A stretch of 51,426 bases of DNA from CAZSXS01 sp964611385 (GCA_964611385.1 CAZSXS010000015.1:1-51426), one strand, 5' to 3'; counted from the first letter of the stretch, positions 9,378 through 19,084 are shown. The notes: a model not told the origin generated them from the letters alone. Translations and numbers: made by a program.

Positions 9378-11251
9378 CAAACGCAAAAGGATTCAATAAG
9401 CTGCTTACCAAACTATTAGTATCCATTCTGGTGCCGATCACACTAATATTTGGCATTGTTGGAACCGTAGTTTTCATTTCCACCTCCAAGGTTGTGAATA
9501 AATTGGCTTTCAATCTAATCTTGTCTCAGGGGGAAACCGATGCAAGCAGTATAGATCAATTCTTTTCCGAGTTAAAGATTGCAGTTAGACAGGCGGAAAA
9601 CAACGTCGATTTAATTGATATCTACGAAAACACAAGATCAGTTGAACAATTTAAAGAACACCCTCGCTTTAAGGAAACCATGGATATGTTGAGCTATGTA
9701 AGCGAACAGTTTCAGGATACCGTTATCTGCACTTGGGGAGGAAATGTAGCAGGCAATTACATATTTGAAGACAATGGTTGGTTGTCTGATACAAGCTTTG
9801 ATATGAAAACCAGACCTTGGTATGATGCGGTTGTCAACGAGAGGAAAATATTTACCACCAACCCATATACCTCTGCTGCAAATGCTAAACTCACGCTTAG
9901 CATGATCACGCCTGTTTTCGATGATGCTTCTGAACGAGTAATCGGTATATTCGGTATTGATATTGATCTTTCAAAACTTGAAACAGTAGCTACCAAATAT
10001 AAAGTGGGCGAAGAGGGTTTCTCTGCCATCGTAGCACTGGATGGCACGATCGTATATCATCCAGACAGCAGTTATAGGTTGAAAAAAATAAATGATACTC
10101 AATATGGCTCTACCGCAAAGGCGGCTATATTGGAGTCAAAAACAGGTATTGTGGACTTTTTGATGGACGGAGAAGAATATCTAGGCATTGTTTCCTCTAT
10201 TCCCTCTAATGGCTGGCATGTGATCACACAGCTTCCAAAGCATGAAGTAGACGCAATGATTATACCTACACAGGTGCTTTTTATTGTTGTGTTTATTATA
10301 TCATTGCTTGTTTTGTATGTTATTATTTTGTTCGTTGCGATCAGGATCAGGCGCCCGATTTCAGAAGTTACTGCTGTAGCCCTACGGGTAGCCGAGGGTG
10401 ACTTGCAAGATGATGTAACTGTGACCTATCGCGATGAAATAGGCACACTGCAAATGTCCATGCGTAAAATTATTATGTCTTTAAATGATGTTCTAACCGA
10501 TATTTACAGTTCTTCCAATCAAGTGAGCAATGGGGCTGATCAAGTATCCTTCGGTGCTCAGAGCTTGGCACATGGAGCAACCGAGCAAGCAGCTTCGGTA
10601 GAACAGCTGGCTGCTACCATAGCTGAAATCTCTACACAAGTTTCGGACAATGCAGATAAAGCACAAAAGGCCAATGAACTAACCAATAAAGCGGGTGCAA
10701 AATTGAGCCTTGGTAATGAAGAAATGCAGAAAATGCTTTTATCTATGAATGAAATCAGTGAAAAGTCAGTTGAAGTCAGTAAAATCATTAAAACGATTGA
10801 GGAAATTGCTTTTCAAACCAATATTCTTGCTCTGAATGCTGCAGTTGAGGCTGCAAGGGCCGGTCAAGCCGGACGGGGCTTTGCTGTAGTTGCTGATGAG
10901 GTACGTAATTTAGCAAGCAAAAGTGAGGAAGCAGCAAAAGTTACCTCCCAACTGATAAAGGATTCTATTTTAACGGTGCAAAGAGGACATGGGATTGCAG
11001 ATTGCACTGCCAAAACTTTGAATGAGGTCTTACAGGTTTCTAAGCAAATTGTTGAGCTTATGAATCGTATTGCGCTTTCGTCCGAGCAACAGTCTGCATC
11101 CATTAAGCAAATATTAATAGGAATTGATCAAATTTCTACCGTCGTGCAAACCAATTCTGCAACCAGTGAGCAAAGTGCTGCTGCCAGTGAAGAACTTTCG
11201 GGTCAAGCTCGCATGTTAAAAGAAATGATAAGCAGATTTAAGCTAAAGTAA
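9374..11251 (+). CDS. Methyl-accepting chemotaxis protein (first receptor)
   Basis: 625 residues. N-terminal TM about 11-33, a dCache sensory domain (WYDAVVNERK, FGIDIDLSKLE motifs typical of small-molecule-binding Cache), second TM about 297-320, HAMP about 322-375, and a cytoplasmic signalling domain ending at the C-terminus. The hairpin tip EIAFQTNILALNAAVEAAR is intact, as is RGFAVVADEVRNLA. There is no C-terminal CheR-tethering pentapeptide. ATG at 9374 overlaps the previous stop by 4 bp and uses GGAGG at 9362-9366. The ligand is unknown; many dCache receptors bind amino acids. Confidence 0.95.
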   Translation: MTNAKGFNKLLTKLLVSILVPITLIFGIVGTVVFISTSKVVNKLAFNLILSQGETDASSIDQFFSELKIAVRQAENNVDLIDIYENTRSVEQFKEHPRFKETMDMLSYVSEQFQDTVICTWGGNVAGNYIFEDNGWLSDTSFDMKTRPWYDAVVNERKIFTTNPYTSAANAKLTLSMITPVFDDASERVIGIFGIDIDLSKLETVATKYKVGEEGFSAIVALDGTIVYHPDSSYRLKKINDTQYGSTAKAAILESKTGIVDFLMDGEEYLGIVSSIPSNGWHVITQLPKHEVDAMIIPTQVLFIVVFIISLLVLYVIILFVAIRIRRPISEVTAVALRVAEGDLQDDVTVTYRDEIGTLQMSMRKIIMSLNDVLTDIYSSSNQVSNGADQVSFGAQSLAHGATEQAASVEQLAATIAEISTQVSDNADKAQKANELTNKAGAKLSLGNEEMQKMLLSMNEISEKSVEVSKIIKTIEEIAFQTNILALNAAVEAARAGQAGRGFAVVADEVRNLASKSEEAAKVTSQLIKDSILTVQRGHGIADCTAKTLNEVLQVSKQIVELMNRIALSSEQQSASIKQILIGIDQISTVVQTNSATSEQSAAASEELSGQARMLKEMISRFKLK

Positions 11252-11265
11252 CAAAAGGAAGGTAT

Positions 11266-11296
11266 AATGGAAAAAGCAAAGAGCGCTTTTTCCATT
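11266..11296 (+). terminator. Hairpin between the two chemoreceptor genes
   Basis: AATGGAAAAAGC (11266-11277) pairs perfectly with GCTTTTTCCATT (11285-11296) around a 7-base loop. It lies 15 bp after the first receptor and 39 bp before the second. There is no long T run after the stem, so it may be a partial terminator or an RNA-stability hairpin that lowers expression of the second receptor. Confidence 0.5.
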
Positions 11297-11334
11297 TCTG
11301 ATTTGAGTGCGCAGAGGCGTAAATGGAGGTTGAA

Positions 11335-13368
11335 ATGAACTGGATTCAAAAAAGCTTATCTACGAAGATTACGCTCATTATTTGTTTAGTGCTTTTATTT
11401 GTTTTTGTGGCCTTTACAGCAATCATTGCACTCAGCACAAGCAAGTCACTGGTGAATGCAGAAGAGGAAAAACTTGGCTTACTGGCAGCAGAAAACGCAA
11501 GAATCGCAAAGTCTTTGATGGAGGAAACACTAACAAAGCAGTCCGTTATCATAGCAGCTGTAAAGAACCTTGAAGCTATACCAATCTCAAGAATGTCTGT
11601 TATGCTTAGCGGACTTCTGACTTCCGTAAAGACAGAGGATAAAGAACTATTAAGCTTGTACTATGTAGGGGAAGGCGGAAATGAGTACCAATCGGGGTTT
11701 ACAGTTTATGTGGATGCCTCAGGCACAAAATCTGAGCCAAGACAGGATGTTGTGTTCAATAAGAGAGAGTATGATGCTATGGCATCCGTTAGAAGCTTAA
11801 CAATACTAGAGCCTCACCAAAAAGTCATTAATGAAAAAGAATATTTGGTTATTAGTATTTTACAACCGGTGTTTGATCATCAAAATCAGTTTTTGGGGCT
11901 GGTGGGAGCCGATATCGACGTAGAGCGGCTCAATCTTGCAAGATATAACAATGGCGGCTATAACAGCTTTGTCAATATTATCATCTGTGGGCATCAAACA
12001 GTTATTGTGGATACAAGTAACAAAACTGCAGTTGGCTCAAAATTTATGGAGGTATCTAAAAGCAAGAATCCAGGATTAATAATAGGAGCGTCACAGGAAG
12101 CTGTTTCTAAAACCTTCGTAGATATGTTCAAAGATGGAACGAAAGTATATCGTGCTTGTGAACCCTTTTATATTGGTGATTCTAAAATGGTTTGGCTGAG
12201 CACGACGAGTGTAGAAAAGCGTGAAGTGATGGCTCCTGTTGTTCGTACAATTTTCCTTGTTATTGTTGTTTGTGCTCTTGCTTTGGTGGCCCTTGCTACC
12301 ATTAGCCTATTTGTTTTGAAAAAATCGCTCAGACCCCTGAATGAGATTGAGGCTGTAGCAAAAGAAATGGCTAACGGGAACTTTTGCACTAAAATTGAAT
12401 TTACGGAAAAAAACGAAATCGGTAGACTGGCAGATAGCATGAGAAATACAATATCCGCTCTTTCAGAATCCTTTTTCCAGATTAATGAATCCTCTAATCA
12501 GGTTTCCTGTGGAGCCGGGCAAGTAGCGATTGGTGCTCAAAGATTGGCTATGGGTGCTGCTGAGCAGGCAACATCCATTGAGGAATTATCTACTTCTGTT
12601 GGCGAAATTTCAGTTCAGGTAACGAAAAATGCTGCCAGCGCTAAAAATGCATATGAGTTAACCATGCAAGCTGAAGAAAAGTTAAAAACCGGTACGAAGG
12701 AAATGGAGGCTATGTTAGCTGCCATGACCGAAATAAGCGATAAATCATCCCAGATCAATATGATTATTCAGACGATAGAGGACATAGCCTTCCAAACCAA
12801 TATCCTTGCTTTAAATGCCGCAGTAGAAGCTGCAAGGGCCGGTCAAGCCGGGCGAGGCTTTGCAGTCGTTGCTGATGAAGTCAGAAATCTGGCAACCAAA
12901 AGCGCTGAAGCAGCAAAAACAACCTCTCAGCTTATTGCTGATTCGGAACTGGCTGTGAAAAAAGGGGATCAGATTGCAATCAATACAGCAAATACTTTAA
13001 GCGAGGTGGCAAACCTATCAAAGCAAGCCTCAGCACTCGTAACGGAAATTGCTCGTGATTGTGAAATAGAAACCTCCTCAATCAATCAGATCTCATTAGG
13101 CGTGAATCAAATATCTGCTGTTATTCAGACAAATTCTGCCACAAGCCAGGAAAGCGCTGTGACCAGTGAGGAATTATCAAATCAAGCGCAAGCATTAACA
13201 CAACTGATTGCTAGGTTTAGGTTTGAAAAGTATCAATATACTGAATCTCAGCGTCATACAATAAAGCCCTTTCCAGCCAACAAAACAATTCCATTAAAGG
13301 AAGAAGTCAAGAGCACCAAAAAGGGAAACAGTATTCTCTTGTATGATGACAACGATGCAAAATATTAG
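11335..13368 (+). CDS. Methyl-accepting chemotaxis protein (second receptor)
   Basis: 677 residues with the same plan as the preceding receptor: TM about 10-33, Cache-type sensor, second TM about 301-323, HAMP, signalling domain with an identical tip core and the same RGFAVVADEVRNLA. The sensor domains differ strongly, so the two receptors probably see different ligands. Beyond the signalling domain there is a 45-residue basic then acidic tail (ending YDDNDAKY) that the first receptor lacks. ATG at 11335 is chosen over ATG 11323 because GGAGGTT (11325-11331) lies between them. It is the last gene of the chemosensory unit and is followed by a strong terminator. Confidence 0.94.
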   Translation: MNWIQKSLSTKITLIICLVLLFVFVAFTAIIALSTSKSLVNAEEEKLGLLAAENARIAKSLMEETLTKQSVIIAAVKNLEAIPISRMSVMLSGLLTSVKTEDKELLSLYYVGEGGNEYQSGFTVYVDASGTKSEPRQDVVFNKREYDAMASVRSLTILEPHQKVINEKEYLVISILQPVFDHQNQFLGLVGADIDVERLNLARYNNGGYNSFVNIIICGHQTVIVDTSNKTAVGSKFMEVSKSKNPGLIIGASQEAVSKTFVDMFKDGTKVYRACEPFYIGDSKMVWLSTTSVEKREVMAPVVRTIFLVIVVCALALVALATISLFVLKKSLRPLNEIEAVAKEMANGNFCTKIEFTEKNEIGRLADSMRNTISALSESFFQINESSNQVSCGAGQVAIGAQRLAMGAAEQATSIEELSTSVGEISVQVTKNAASAKNAYELTMQAEEKLKTGTKEMEAMLAAMTEISDKSSQINMIIQTIEDIAFQTNILALNAAVEAARAGQAGRGFAVVADEVRNLATKSAEAAKTTSQLIADSELAVKKGDQIAINTANTLSEVANLSKQASALVTEIARDCEIETSSINQISLGVNQISAVIQTNSATSQESAVTSEELSNQAQALTQLIARFRFEKYQYTESQRHTIKPFPANKTIPLKEEVKSTKKGNSILLYDDNDAKY

Positions 13369-13384
13369 AAGCTAGGCGTTTATT

Positions 13385-13409
13385 AAACCCAGGGTGCTGC
13401 CCTGGGTTT
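13385..13409. terminator. Bidirectional terminator ending the chemosensory operon
   Basis: AAACCCAGGG (13385-13394) pairs with CCCTGGGTTT (13400-13409), with T-rich sequence following on the plus strand and A-rich sequence before it. It sits between convergent genes and can serve both. Confidence 0.85.
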
Positions 13410-14204
13410 TTATATATGTAGCAATCGTCTTGCATTCAGACCTAAAATATTCTTAATGTCGCTTTGGGGAAGGGCTAAAGATTGGATACATTCAATCTCT
13501 GTTGCAGCATTGCTCCAAGGTGAATCGGAAGCAAAGAGAATCTTGCTAGAACCATGTGCCTTTACGATACATATAAATTGCTCCTTGGAATAAAAATCAA
13601 AGCCCATGGAGGTATCAAGGTAAAGATTTTTCCCAACTAAATACTGTTCAACATCCTCCCATTGAGCGTGTCCGCCAAAATGAGCGACGACAATTATACC
13701 ACCTTGCATGGCGTCTGCAATCCTTGCAAATTGCTGTGGACTGCTTTTATAAGGCTTCGGCATTCCTGGGTCTTCTCCTCCATGGAAAAGAAGTATGAGT
13801 CCTTTACTTAAGGCATAATCATATAGTCTAAGCATTTGGTTGTCATCAACAACAAAATCTTGGTATTCGGGATGCAACTTTATTCCTTTTAACCCCAATT
13901 CAACAATAAAATCAATATCAGCTTTAAAATCGTTTGTATGGGGGTACAGCCCACCGAAGGAAATGATTCTATTGCTACAGATGTCTCTGGCCCAGAGGTT
14001 TGTCTTGATAAATTGTGATTGCTTGGTGAGTACTGGTTGGTTAACAGAAAGATCAATATTCCATCGGTTCATATAGGCCAACAATCCCTTTTCTGTCTGG
14101 TCGGTAACTGGGGTATAGCGATAGTCTATATTTTCTAGCAATGATTTTAAGGCCTTGGGGGCTAACTCGTCAGGAAATATGTGTGTATGAAAATCAATAA
14201 TCAT
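13410..14204 (-). CDS. Amidohydrolase-family metal-dependent hydrolase
   Basis: 264-residue TIM-barrel hydrolase of the amidohydrolase_2 (ACMSD-like) type. Metal-ligand motifs are HxH at residues 6-8 (DFHTHIFP), a conserved His in IKLHPEY, His in VVAHFGGH and the C-terminal Asp in FASDSPW. Such enzymes act as decarboxylases, lactonases or hydrolases. The substrate cannot be deduced. The gene stands alone between a convergent terminator and the terminator at 14317-14357, with a modest AAGGATAGG-type ribosome binding site. Confidence 0.8.
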   Translation of the reverse strand: MIIDFHTHIFPDELAPKALKSLLENIDYRYTPVTDQTEKGLLAYMNRWNIDLSVNQPVLTKQSQFIKTNLWARDICSNRIISFGGLYPHTNDFKADIDFIVELGLKGIKLHPEYQDFVVDDNQMLRLYDYALSKGLILLFHGGEDPGMPKPYKSSPQQFARIADAMQGGIIVVAHFGGHAQWEDVEQYLVGKNLYLDTSMGFDFYSKEQFICIVKAHGSSKILFASDSPWSNAATEIECIQSLALPQSDIKNILGLNARRLLHI

Positions 14205-14316
14205 TTAATCCTATCCTTTACAATTCAAATTATGAATGGTCTACAGTGCATTCATTCCCTGACTTTATCATAGCCTGGGCCAATTTACAATGATTTCAAC
14301 TGTAGGAAAGGTGAAT

Positions 14317-14355
14317 AAAAGCCACCTCCGTAGTATCTTTACGGGGGTGGCTTTT
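14317..14355. terminator. Intrinsic terminator, strong in either direction
   Basis: AAAAGCCACC with TCCGT (14317-14331) pairs with ACGGG and GGTGGCTTTT (14341-14355) around AGTATCTTT. A-tract and T-tract flank the stem, so transcripts from the left or right can end here. It follows the map gene, which is read leftward. Confidence 0.8.
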
Positions 14356-14391
14356 ATTTGGATTGTTGAAGTTTTGCAGATTTTCTTACAA

Positions 14392-15267
14392 TTAATAAGT
14401 TAACACTTCACACCCAGTGTTTGTGACAAGCACCATGCTTTCCCATTGAGCAGAGGGTTTGCCATCGGCTGTATAGACAGTCCAATGGTCATGTTTATCT
14501 ATATAAATCTTTTCTGTCCCCATATTAATCATTGGCTCGATTGTAAAAATGAAGCCAGGTACTAATAATAAGCCCGTTCCGGCTTTGCTTACATAGCTTA
14601 CCCAAGGGTCTTCATGAAATTTTAGACCAATTCCATGACCGCCGATTTCTCTCACAACAGAGTAACCATTGTTTGTAGCATGGTCATTTGTCGCTTGTCC
14701 AACGTCGCCTAGAAAACCCCAGGGGCGCACCTGTTCTATCCCTCGTTCCAAGCATTCTTTGGCCACCTGGACTAGACGCCTCTTCTCACTTGATACGTTT
14801 CCGATTAGATACATTCGGGACGAATCGGAAAAATAACCCTTATACTCGGTGGAAACATCTACATTGATAATATCTCCCTCTTTTAGAATAACTTTTTCCG
14901 ATGGTATGCCGTGGCAAACCTGCTCATTTATTGATGTACATACGCTTTTGGGGTAGCCATTATAATTTAGCGTTGCTGGTTTACCGCCAAGCTCTTTCGT
15001 TTTATTATAAACAAGTTTGTCTATTTCTTCTGTGGAAATGCCCTCTGTTATCAATGCACCAACGAAATCCAATATTTCAATATTGATTTTACTGCTTTCT
15101 CGGATAAAGTCAATTTGCTGCTTCGTTTTCAACAATGTGCGTGCAGGCACAGTATGCCCTTGTGCTCTGTAACTTTTTATTCTTTCATCAATAGGTTCAT
15201 GACAAGTTTTGTATTTCTGATCACTTCCGCACCAACAGGCATCATTTCTCCTGAGTTTGTCTATCAT
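14392..15267 (-). CDS. map: Methionine aminopeptidase with N-terminal SEC-C zinc motif
   Basis: 291-residue type I methionine aminopeptidase, removing the initiator Met from new proteins. An N-terminal SEC-C motif (Cys11, Cys13, Cys22, His23) resembles the SecA tail zinc finger that can dock on ribosomes. The catalytic pita-bread fold keeps His119 and the five metal ligands at about Asp137, Asp148, His211, Glu244 and Glu276. It is not in a ribosomal-protein operon, so it may be a second copy; many Clostridia have a short map gene near secY and extra SEC-C versions elsewhere. Confidence 0.93.
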   Translation of the reverse strand: MIDKLRRNDACWCGSDQKYKTCHEPIDERIKSYRAQGHTVPARTLLKTKQQIDFIRESSKINIEILDFVGALITEGISTEEIDKLVYNKTKELGGKPATLNYNGYPKSVCTSINEQVCHGIPSEKVILKEGDIINVDVSTEYKGYFSDSSRMYLIGNVSSEKRRLVQVAKECLERGIEQVRPWGFLGDVGQATNDHATNNGYSVVREIGGHGIGLKFHEDPWVSYVSKAGTGLLLVPGFIFTIEPMINMGTEKIYIDKHDHWTVYTADGKPSAQWESMVLVTNTGCEVLTY

Positions 15268-15312
15268 AATCTACTCCTCTACCGCAAACTTGAGGTGGGC
15301 AACAAACAGGAA

Positions 15313-15636
15313 TTATTGGTGTTCTTTTCGATACTCCGTAGGTGTGCAGTTATACACTTTCATAAAGGCTCTTGAAAAAGACTCCGAAGACGAATAACTA
15401 CACTGAAAAGCTATATCAATAATCTTTGCTTTGGAACTAAGAAGCAAGTCGGCCGCAGCAATTAACTTGCTCTTTGCTAAATATTGTTTGTAGGTTACCC
15501 CAGTGTATTCACGAAACTTGGCTGAACAGTAGTATTGGGAATATCCAACATGGGACGACATATTTTCCAGAGTAGGGTTCTCCATCACATGAGTATCAAC
15601 CCATTTCACCATAGATTCCATTGTTTGAACAGACAT
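15313..15636 (-). CDS. Stand-alone AraC-type DNA-binding protein
   Basis: 107 residues made up almost entirely of the double helix-turn-helix of AraC/XylS regulators (first HTH around LENMSSHVGYSQYY, second around IIDIAFQCSYSSSESFSRAF, ending in the conserved TPTEYR). There is no ligand-binding domain, as in the SoxS/MarA subgroup. ATG at 15636 follows GAGGTGAGG; a GTG at 15645 is less likely. Targets are unknown. Confidence 0.85.
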   Translation of the reverse strand: MSVQTMESMVKWVDTHVMENPTLENMSSHVGYSQYYCSAKFREYTGVTYKQYLAKSKLIAAADLLLSSKAKIIDIAFQCSYSSSESFSRAFMKVYNCTPTEYRKEHQ

Positions 15637-15728
15637 TTGCCTCACCTCTATGTTATTATATTGATTCTTGCGGCAGAATGCATGACGTAAGTTGCGAATT
15701 TGTTTATCTTGCTGCCTGCATCATCCTA

Positions 15729-16427
15729 TTATTTGTCATAAAATCCTTTATACTCCTTTGGCAAAAGGTCCGCAATTCTCATCATAATATGATTCAAACT
15801 ATTCACTTCCCAGCTTTCCTTCGTCTCATCATCAGATTTTTTTGGAAGGGTGAAAGCTTCACCTATGTTAATATTGATATCCGCATCATGAAATACTTCT
15901 TTCCCCATGTCTATGTTTATTGGCATCAATTTTTCTGTACCCCAAAGACCGATTGGTACGATAGGGGCATTCGTGAGCCTTGCAAAGAGAAAAATTCCTT
16001 TTTTTCCTTCAAGCATCTTTGCGCTTCGGCTCCGTGTCCCTTCAGGAAAGATTAAAATACTGTTCCCTTCTTTTACAGCGCTAATCACTTTTTTGATTGC
16101 ATCTTTGTCTGGTGAATTTGGCAATATTGGTATCGATCTGACAATTTTGAAGCCTAGGTTCGTTAAAGAATTAGCTTCTAATTTTTTCCCAGCAACAAAG
16201 ATTACATTTTCTTTCTCCAGTACTTTATTTAATACTAAACCATCCGAATTGCTTAGATGATTGCATACAAATAAATAAGGTCTTTTCAAGTCTCCATTTA
16301 AATTTTCAAGCCCTTTAACATTTATCTTTGCATGTTTTTTTAACTGCCAATCGACATAAAACCGAACAAACTTGATGATTAAAGGTTCAGGCAGCAGATA
16401 GACAAGCGTCAATAATAATTTATTCAT
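15729..16427 (-). CDS. plsC: 1-acylglycerol-3-phosphate acyltransferase (PlsC family)
   Basis: 232 residues. It acylates lysophosphatidic acid at the membrane in phospholipid synthesis. The acyltransferase block NHLSNSD (NHxxxxD) and block III FPEGTRSR are both present, with a hydrophobic N-terminal segment. ATG at 16427 is preferred over ATG 16433 because the GAGGT ribosome binding site is too close to the earlier codon. It may share a transcript with the AraC-type gene downstream. A related acyltransferase with another acceptor is possible. Confidence 0.85.
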   Translation of the reverse strand: MNKLLLTLVYLLPEPLIIKFVRFYVDWQLKKHAKINVKGLENLNGDLKRPYLFVCNHLSNSDGLVLNKVLEKENVIFVAGKKLEANSLTNLGFKIVRSIPILPNSPDKDAIKKVISAVKEGNSILIFPEGTRSRSAKMLEGKKGIFLFARLTNAPIVPIGLWGTEKLMPINIDMGKEVFHDADININIGEAFTLPKKSDDETKESWEVNSLNHIMMRIADLLPKEYKGFYDK

Positions 16428-16433
16428 AAACAT

Positions 16434-16657
16434 ACCTCTTCATATCAATATTTTTATCAAGAGCATACCAAAGATAAAGCACTATTTCAACTACAACAAT
16501 CAAAAGTCCTTCTATAAATATTGATGCTTGTGAGCAAGCATTTTTATCATTCGATTCGCAAGGATACCATTCGTGCTTATATGAATACCATTCGTGCATG
16601 ATTTTACTTTTAAGCGAATTAATGTGGTAGGATAGGTAAAAAAAGGAGGCGAGGTAA
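16434..16657. promoter_or_regulatory. Divergent promoter region with direct repeats
   Basis: This is the region between plsC (leftward) and the broken exporter (rightward). ATACCATTCGTGC occurs at 16564-16576 and again exactly at 16585-16597, 21 bp apart (two helical turns). A weaker relative (ATCATTCGATTC) lies near 16546. This layout suits a dimeric activator binding one face of the helix. A 90-codon minus-strand open frame over this region looks fortuitous. Confidence 0.5.
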
Positions 16658-18101
16658 TTGAAGCAAAAGAGGCATAGTATTGTGAGTAACATTCTTCATT
16701 TGCTGGGAATGGCGTATAAACATTACAAAATTGTATTCTTGTTTATTTTGCTTGAAATGATTTGTAATGGTCTTTTGCCCTTGTTCGGTCTCTACTTGCC
16801 AAAGATGGCAGTAGAATTAGTTTTGAATAACAAAGGACTCAATCATGCTTTGATGACTTTGGGCGGTTTTGCTACTGTTTATGTGTTGGTACAATGCATA
16901 AACAGTGTGGCGGCCCAAGGAAAATACCCATTCCAGAACAACTTGCGTTTTGTCTATGCGAAGGCACTGTTTGAAAAGTCCCTTGACTGTGATTATGCGG
17001 TAATGGAAACCAGCGAAGGGCAAACATGGTATGAAAAAGCACGTTCTACAATTAACTGGGGGGATGGTTCCGCAACTTCACAGATGTTTTATGATGTGAC
17101 CAGCCTAATATCCAATATGATCTATTTTGCATTTATTTTTAGTATCATATCACGATTAAGTCTTTATATCCTTTCCTTGATTGTGGTGCTATCAGTGCTA
17201 AATTATTTCTTGTATAGCTTTGCCTTGCGCTATGAAAATAGTCAACGGGAAGTAACTGGAGACTTGAGAAAGAAATCTTTCTATTTGGAGAGAGCGATTT
17301 CAGATATAACTGCGGTGAAGGATATACGCATTTATAACTTATCCTCTTTATTTGTCAGCATTAGAGAGACGCTCTTACAGCAGATGTTTAAGGTTTATAC
17401 GAAAATAAAAAACCGTTATTTCCTATCCTCAAGCTTGAAATTGTTAATCACAGTTTGCAGAGATGGTGTTGCCTATGCATATTGTATCAGGCAAGTATTA
17501 AACGGAACCATTGCTATACCCCATTTTGTTCTATACCTCAGTGCTATTGCAAGCTTTTCAACCTGGTTGAATGGAATTGTATCCAATATTCTGACCTTGA
17601 AAAGAGAGAACACAGCGCTTAATGATTTGAGAGCTTTTTTTGAGTATACAAATCAATTTGATGCAAAAAATCCAATCTCTATCAAGGAAATACAAGGGCC
17701 TATCGAAATTGAGTTTAAAAATGTTAGCTTTAGATATACAGAAGATAGTCCCAAAATTTTGGATGGCTTATCCTTTCATATCCGTCCAAATGAAAAGATT
17801 GCGCTTGTTGGGTGAACGGTGCAGGAAAAACAACAATTGTAAAACCGCTATGCGGTTTTTATAAGGTTAGTGAAGGGGAAATACGGATTAACGGATTCGA
17901 TATCAACTCATTTAAACGTGCCGATCTTTATACTCTATTTTCAGCGGTGTTTCAAGACATCTGTATACTACCCTTAACAGCAGGAGAAAATGTCTCATTC
18001 AAAAAAGCCAGTGAGCATGACGAGAAAAGACTGTTAAATTGTCTTGAAATTGCTGGTATCAAAGATGAAATCATGAAGCATGATCAGAAATTAAACACAC
18101 T
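16658..18101 (+). pseudogene. ABC exporter gene 1, frameshifted and truncated
   Basis: The frame starts at TTG 16658 behind AAAGGAGG (16642-16649) and encodes a membrane domain with several TM segments, then the start of an ATPase domain (IEFKNVSFRYTED, ILDGLSFHI). The Walker A is split: one frame stops at 17813-17815 after ALVG, and the next frame continues VNGAGKTT from GTG 17812. One missing G in the run at 17810-17812 explains this. The second frame runs through the Q-loop (VFQDI) but ends about 18100, before the ABC signature and Walker B. It was half of an exporter pair with the next entry. Confidence 0.9.
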
Positions 18102-18998
18102 AGCTTTTTTGCCTTATCATCTGCTATAGCTACGCTTGTTGATCAGACGGATCGGATACAGGGTATGCTGGAATTTATGGAAATGCAGAATGTGCTGTAC
18201 AAAGGAACCTTGCCAGTTGAAAAACGAAGCGATAATGATTACAAGATTGAATTTCGCAATGTATCGTTTAAATATCCTGGGAACGAACAGTACTCCCTGC
18301 GTAATTTTTCCATTCAATTAACCATTGGTCATAAACTTGCAATTGTGGGTATGAACGGAAGTGGCAAAACCACAATGATCAAATTACTATGCCGTTTATA
18401 TGACCCCTGTGAGGGTATGATTACTTTAAACGGCATAGATATCAAAAAATATGATTACTCCGAATATATGAGTATCTTTTCTCTGGTTTTTCAAGACTTT
18501 AAACTTTTTTCGTTTAAGTTGTCTGAAAATATTGCTTGCGCAATCAATATTGACAGGGAACGGGCAACCAAAATATTGGATGTGCTTGGGCTTTCTGAGA
18601 GAACAAAGAAGATGCAGAGCGAGCTTGATACATACTTATACAACGATTTTGATAAGGGCGTTGAGATCTCTGGTGGCGAAGCACAGAAAATTGCATTTGC
18701 CAGAGCTTTGTATAAAAATGCTCCGTTCATTATTTTGGACGAACCCACCGCTGCTCTTGATCCAATCGCTGAATTTGAGATTTACTCGAAGTTTAATGAA
18801 ATTGTAGGCGACAAGACCGCCATTTACATTTCTCACCGTCTTTCTTCCTGCCGTTTCTGTGATGACATTGCTGTATTTCATGAAGGTAAGCTGATACAGC
18901 GTGGCGGCCACGATATTCTCATCGCTGATGAAAAGGGAAAATATTACGAACTGTGGAATGCACAGGCGCAGTATTACAAAAATATAAGGGTTTTGTAA
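18102..18998 (+). pseudogene. ABC exporter gene 2 remnant: end of membrane domain plus intact ATPase
   Basis: The frame enters at about 18102 with the last residues of a membrane domain (SFFALSSAIATLVDQ), then a full ATPase: FRNVSFKYPG, Walker A GMNGSGKTT, Q-loop VFQDF, signature SGGEAQK, Walker B FIILDEPTAALDP and switch His ISHRL. The membrane domain and its start codon are missing. The 277-codon frame from ATG 18165 could still be translated as a lone ATPase, but it has no obvious ribosome binding site. It is fused to gene 1 by loss of the gene 1 ATPase end and most of the gene 2 membrane domain. Confidence 0.88.
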
Positions 18999-19029
18999 TC
19001 CAAAAATAATAGTAAACTTAAGCCATACG

Positions 19030-19038
19030 TGGTATAAT
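19030..19038 (+). promoter_or_regulatory. Extended -10 promoter for the rsgA-like leader
   Basis: TGGTATAAT is a consensus -10 (TATAAT at 19033-19038) with the TG extension. No good -35 is present 16-18 bp upstream, which is usual for extended -10 promoters. It lies 47 bp before the leader peptide start. Confidence 0.6.
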
Positions 19039-19084
19039 GGCAAAAATACATCCGCACAGCGGACTAGGAAAGGGGATGTCTATA

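Noticed and set aside
16420..16692. 90-codon minus-strand frame over the plsC/exporter divergent region
   Set aside because: It overlaps the exporter start and the direct repeats, gives repeated HEWY-type peptides caused by the DNA repeats and has no recognisable domain.
18165..18998. Intact single ABC ATPase gene
   Set aside because: The frame continues upstream in phase with a membrane-domain end and has no ribosome binding site at ATG 18165, so it is better read as part of a broken exporter gene.
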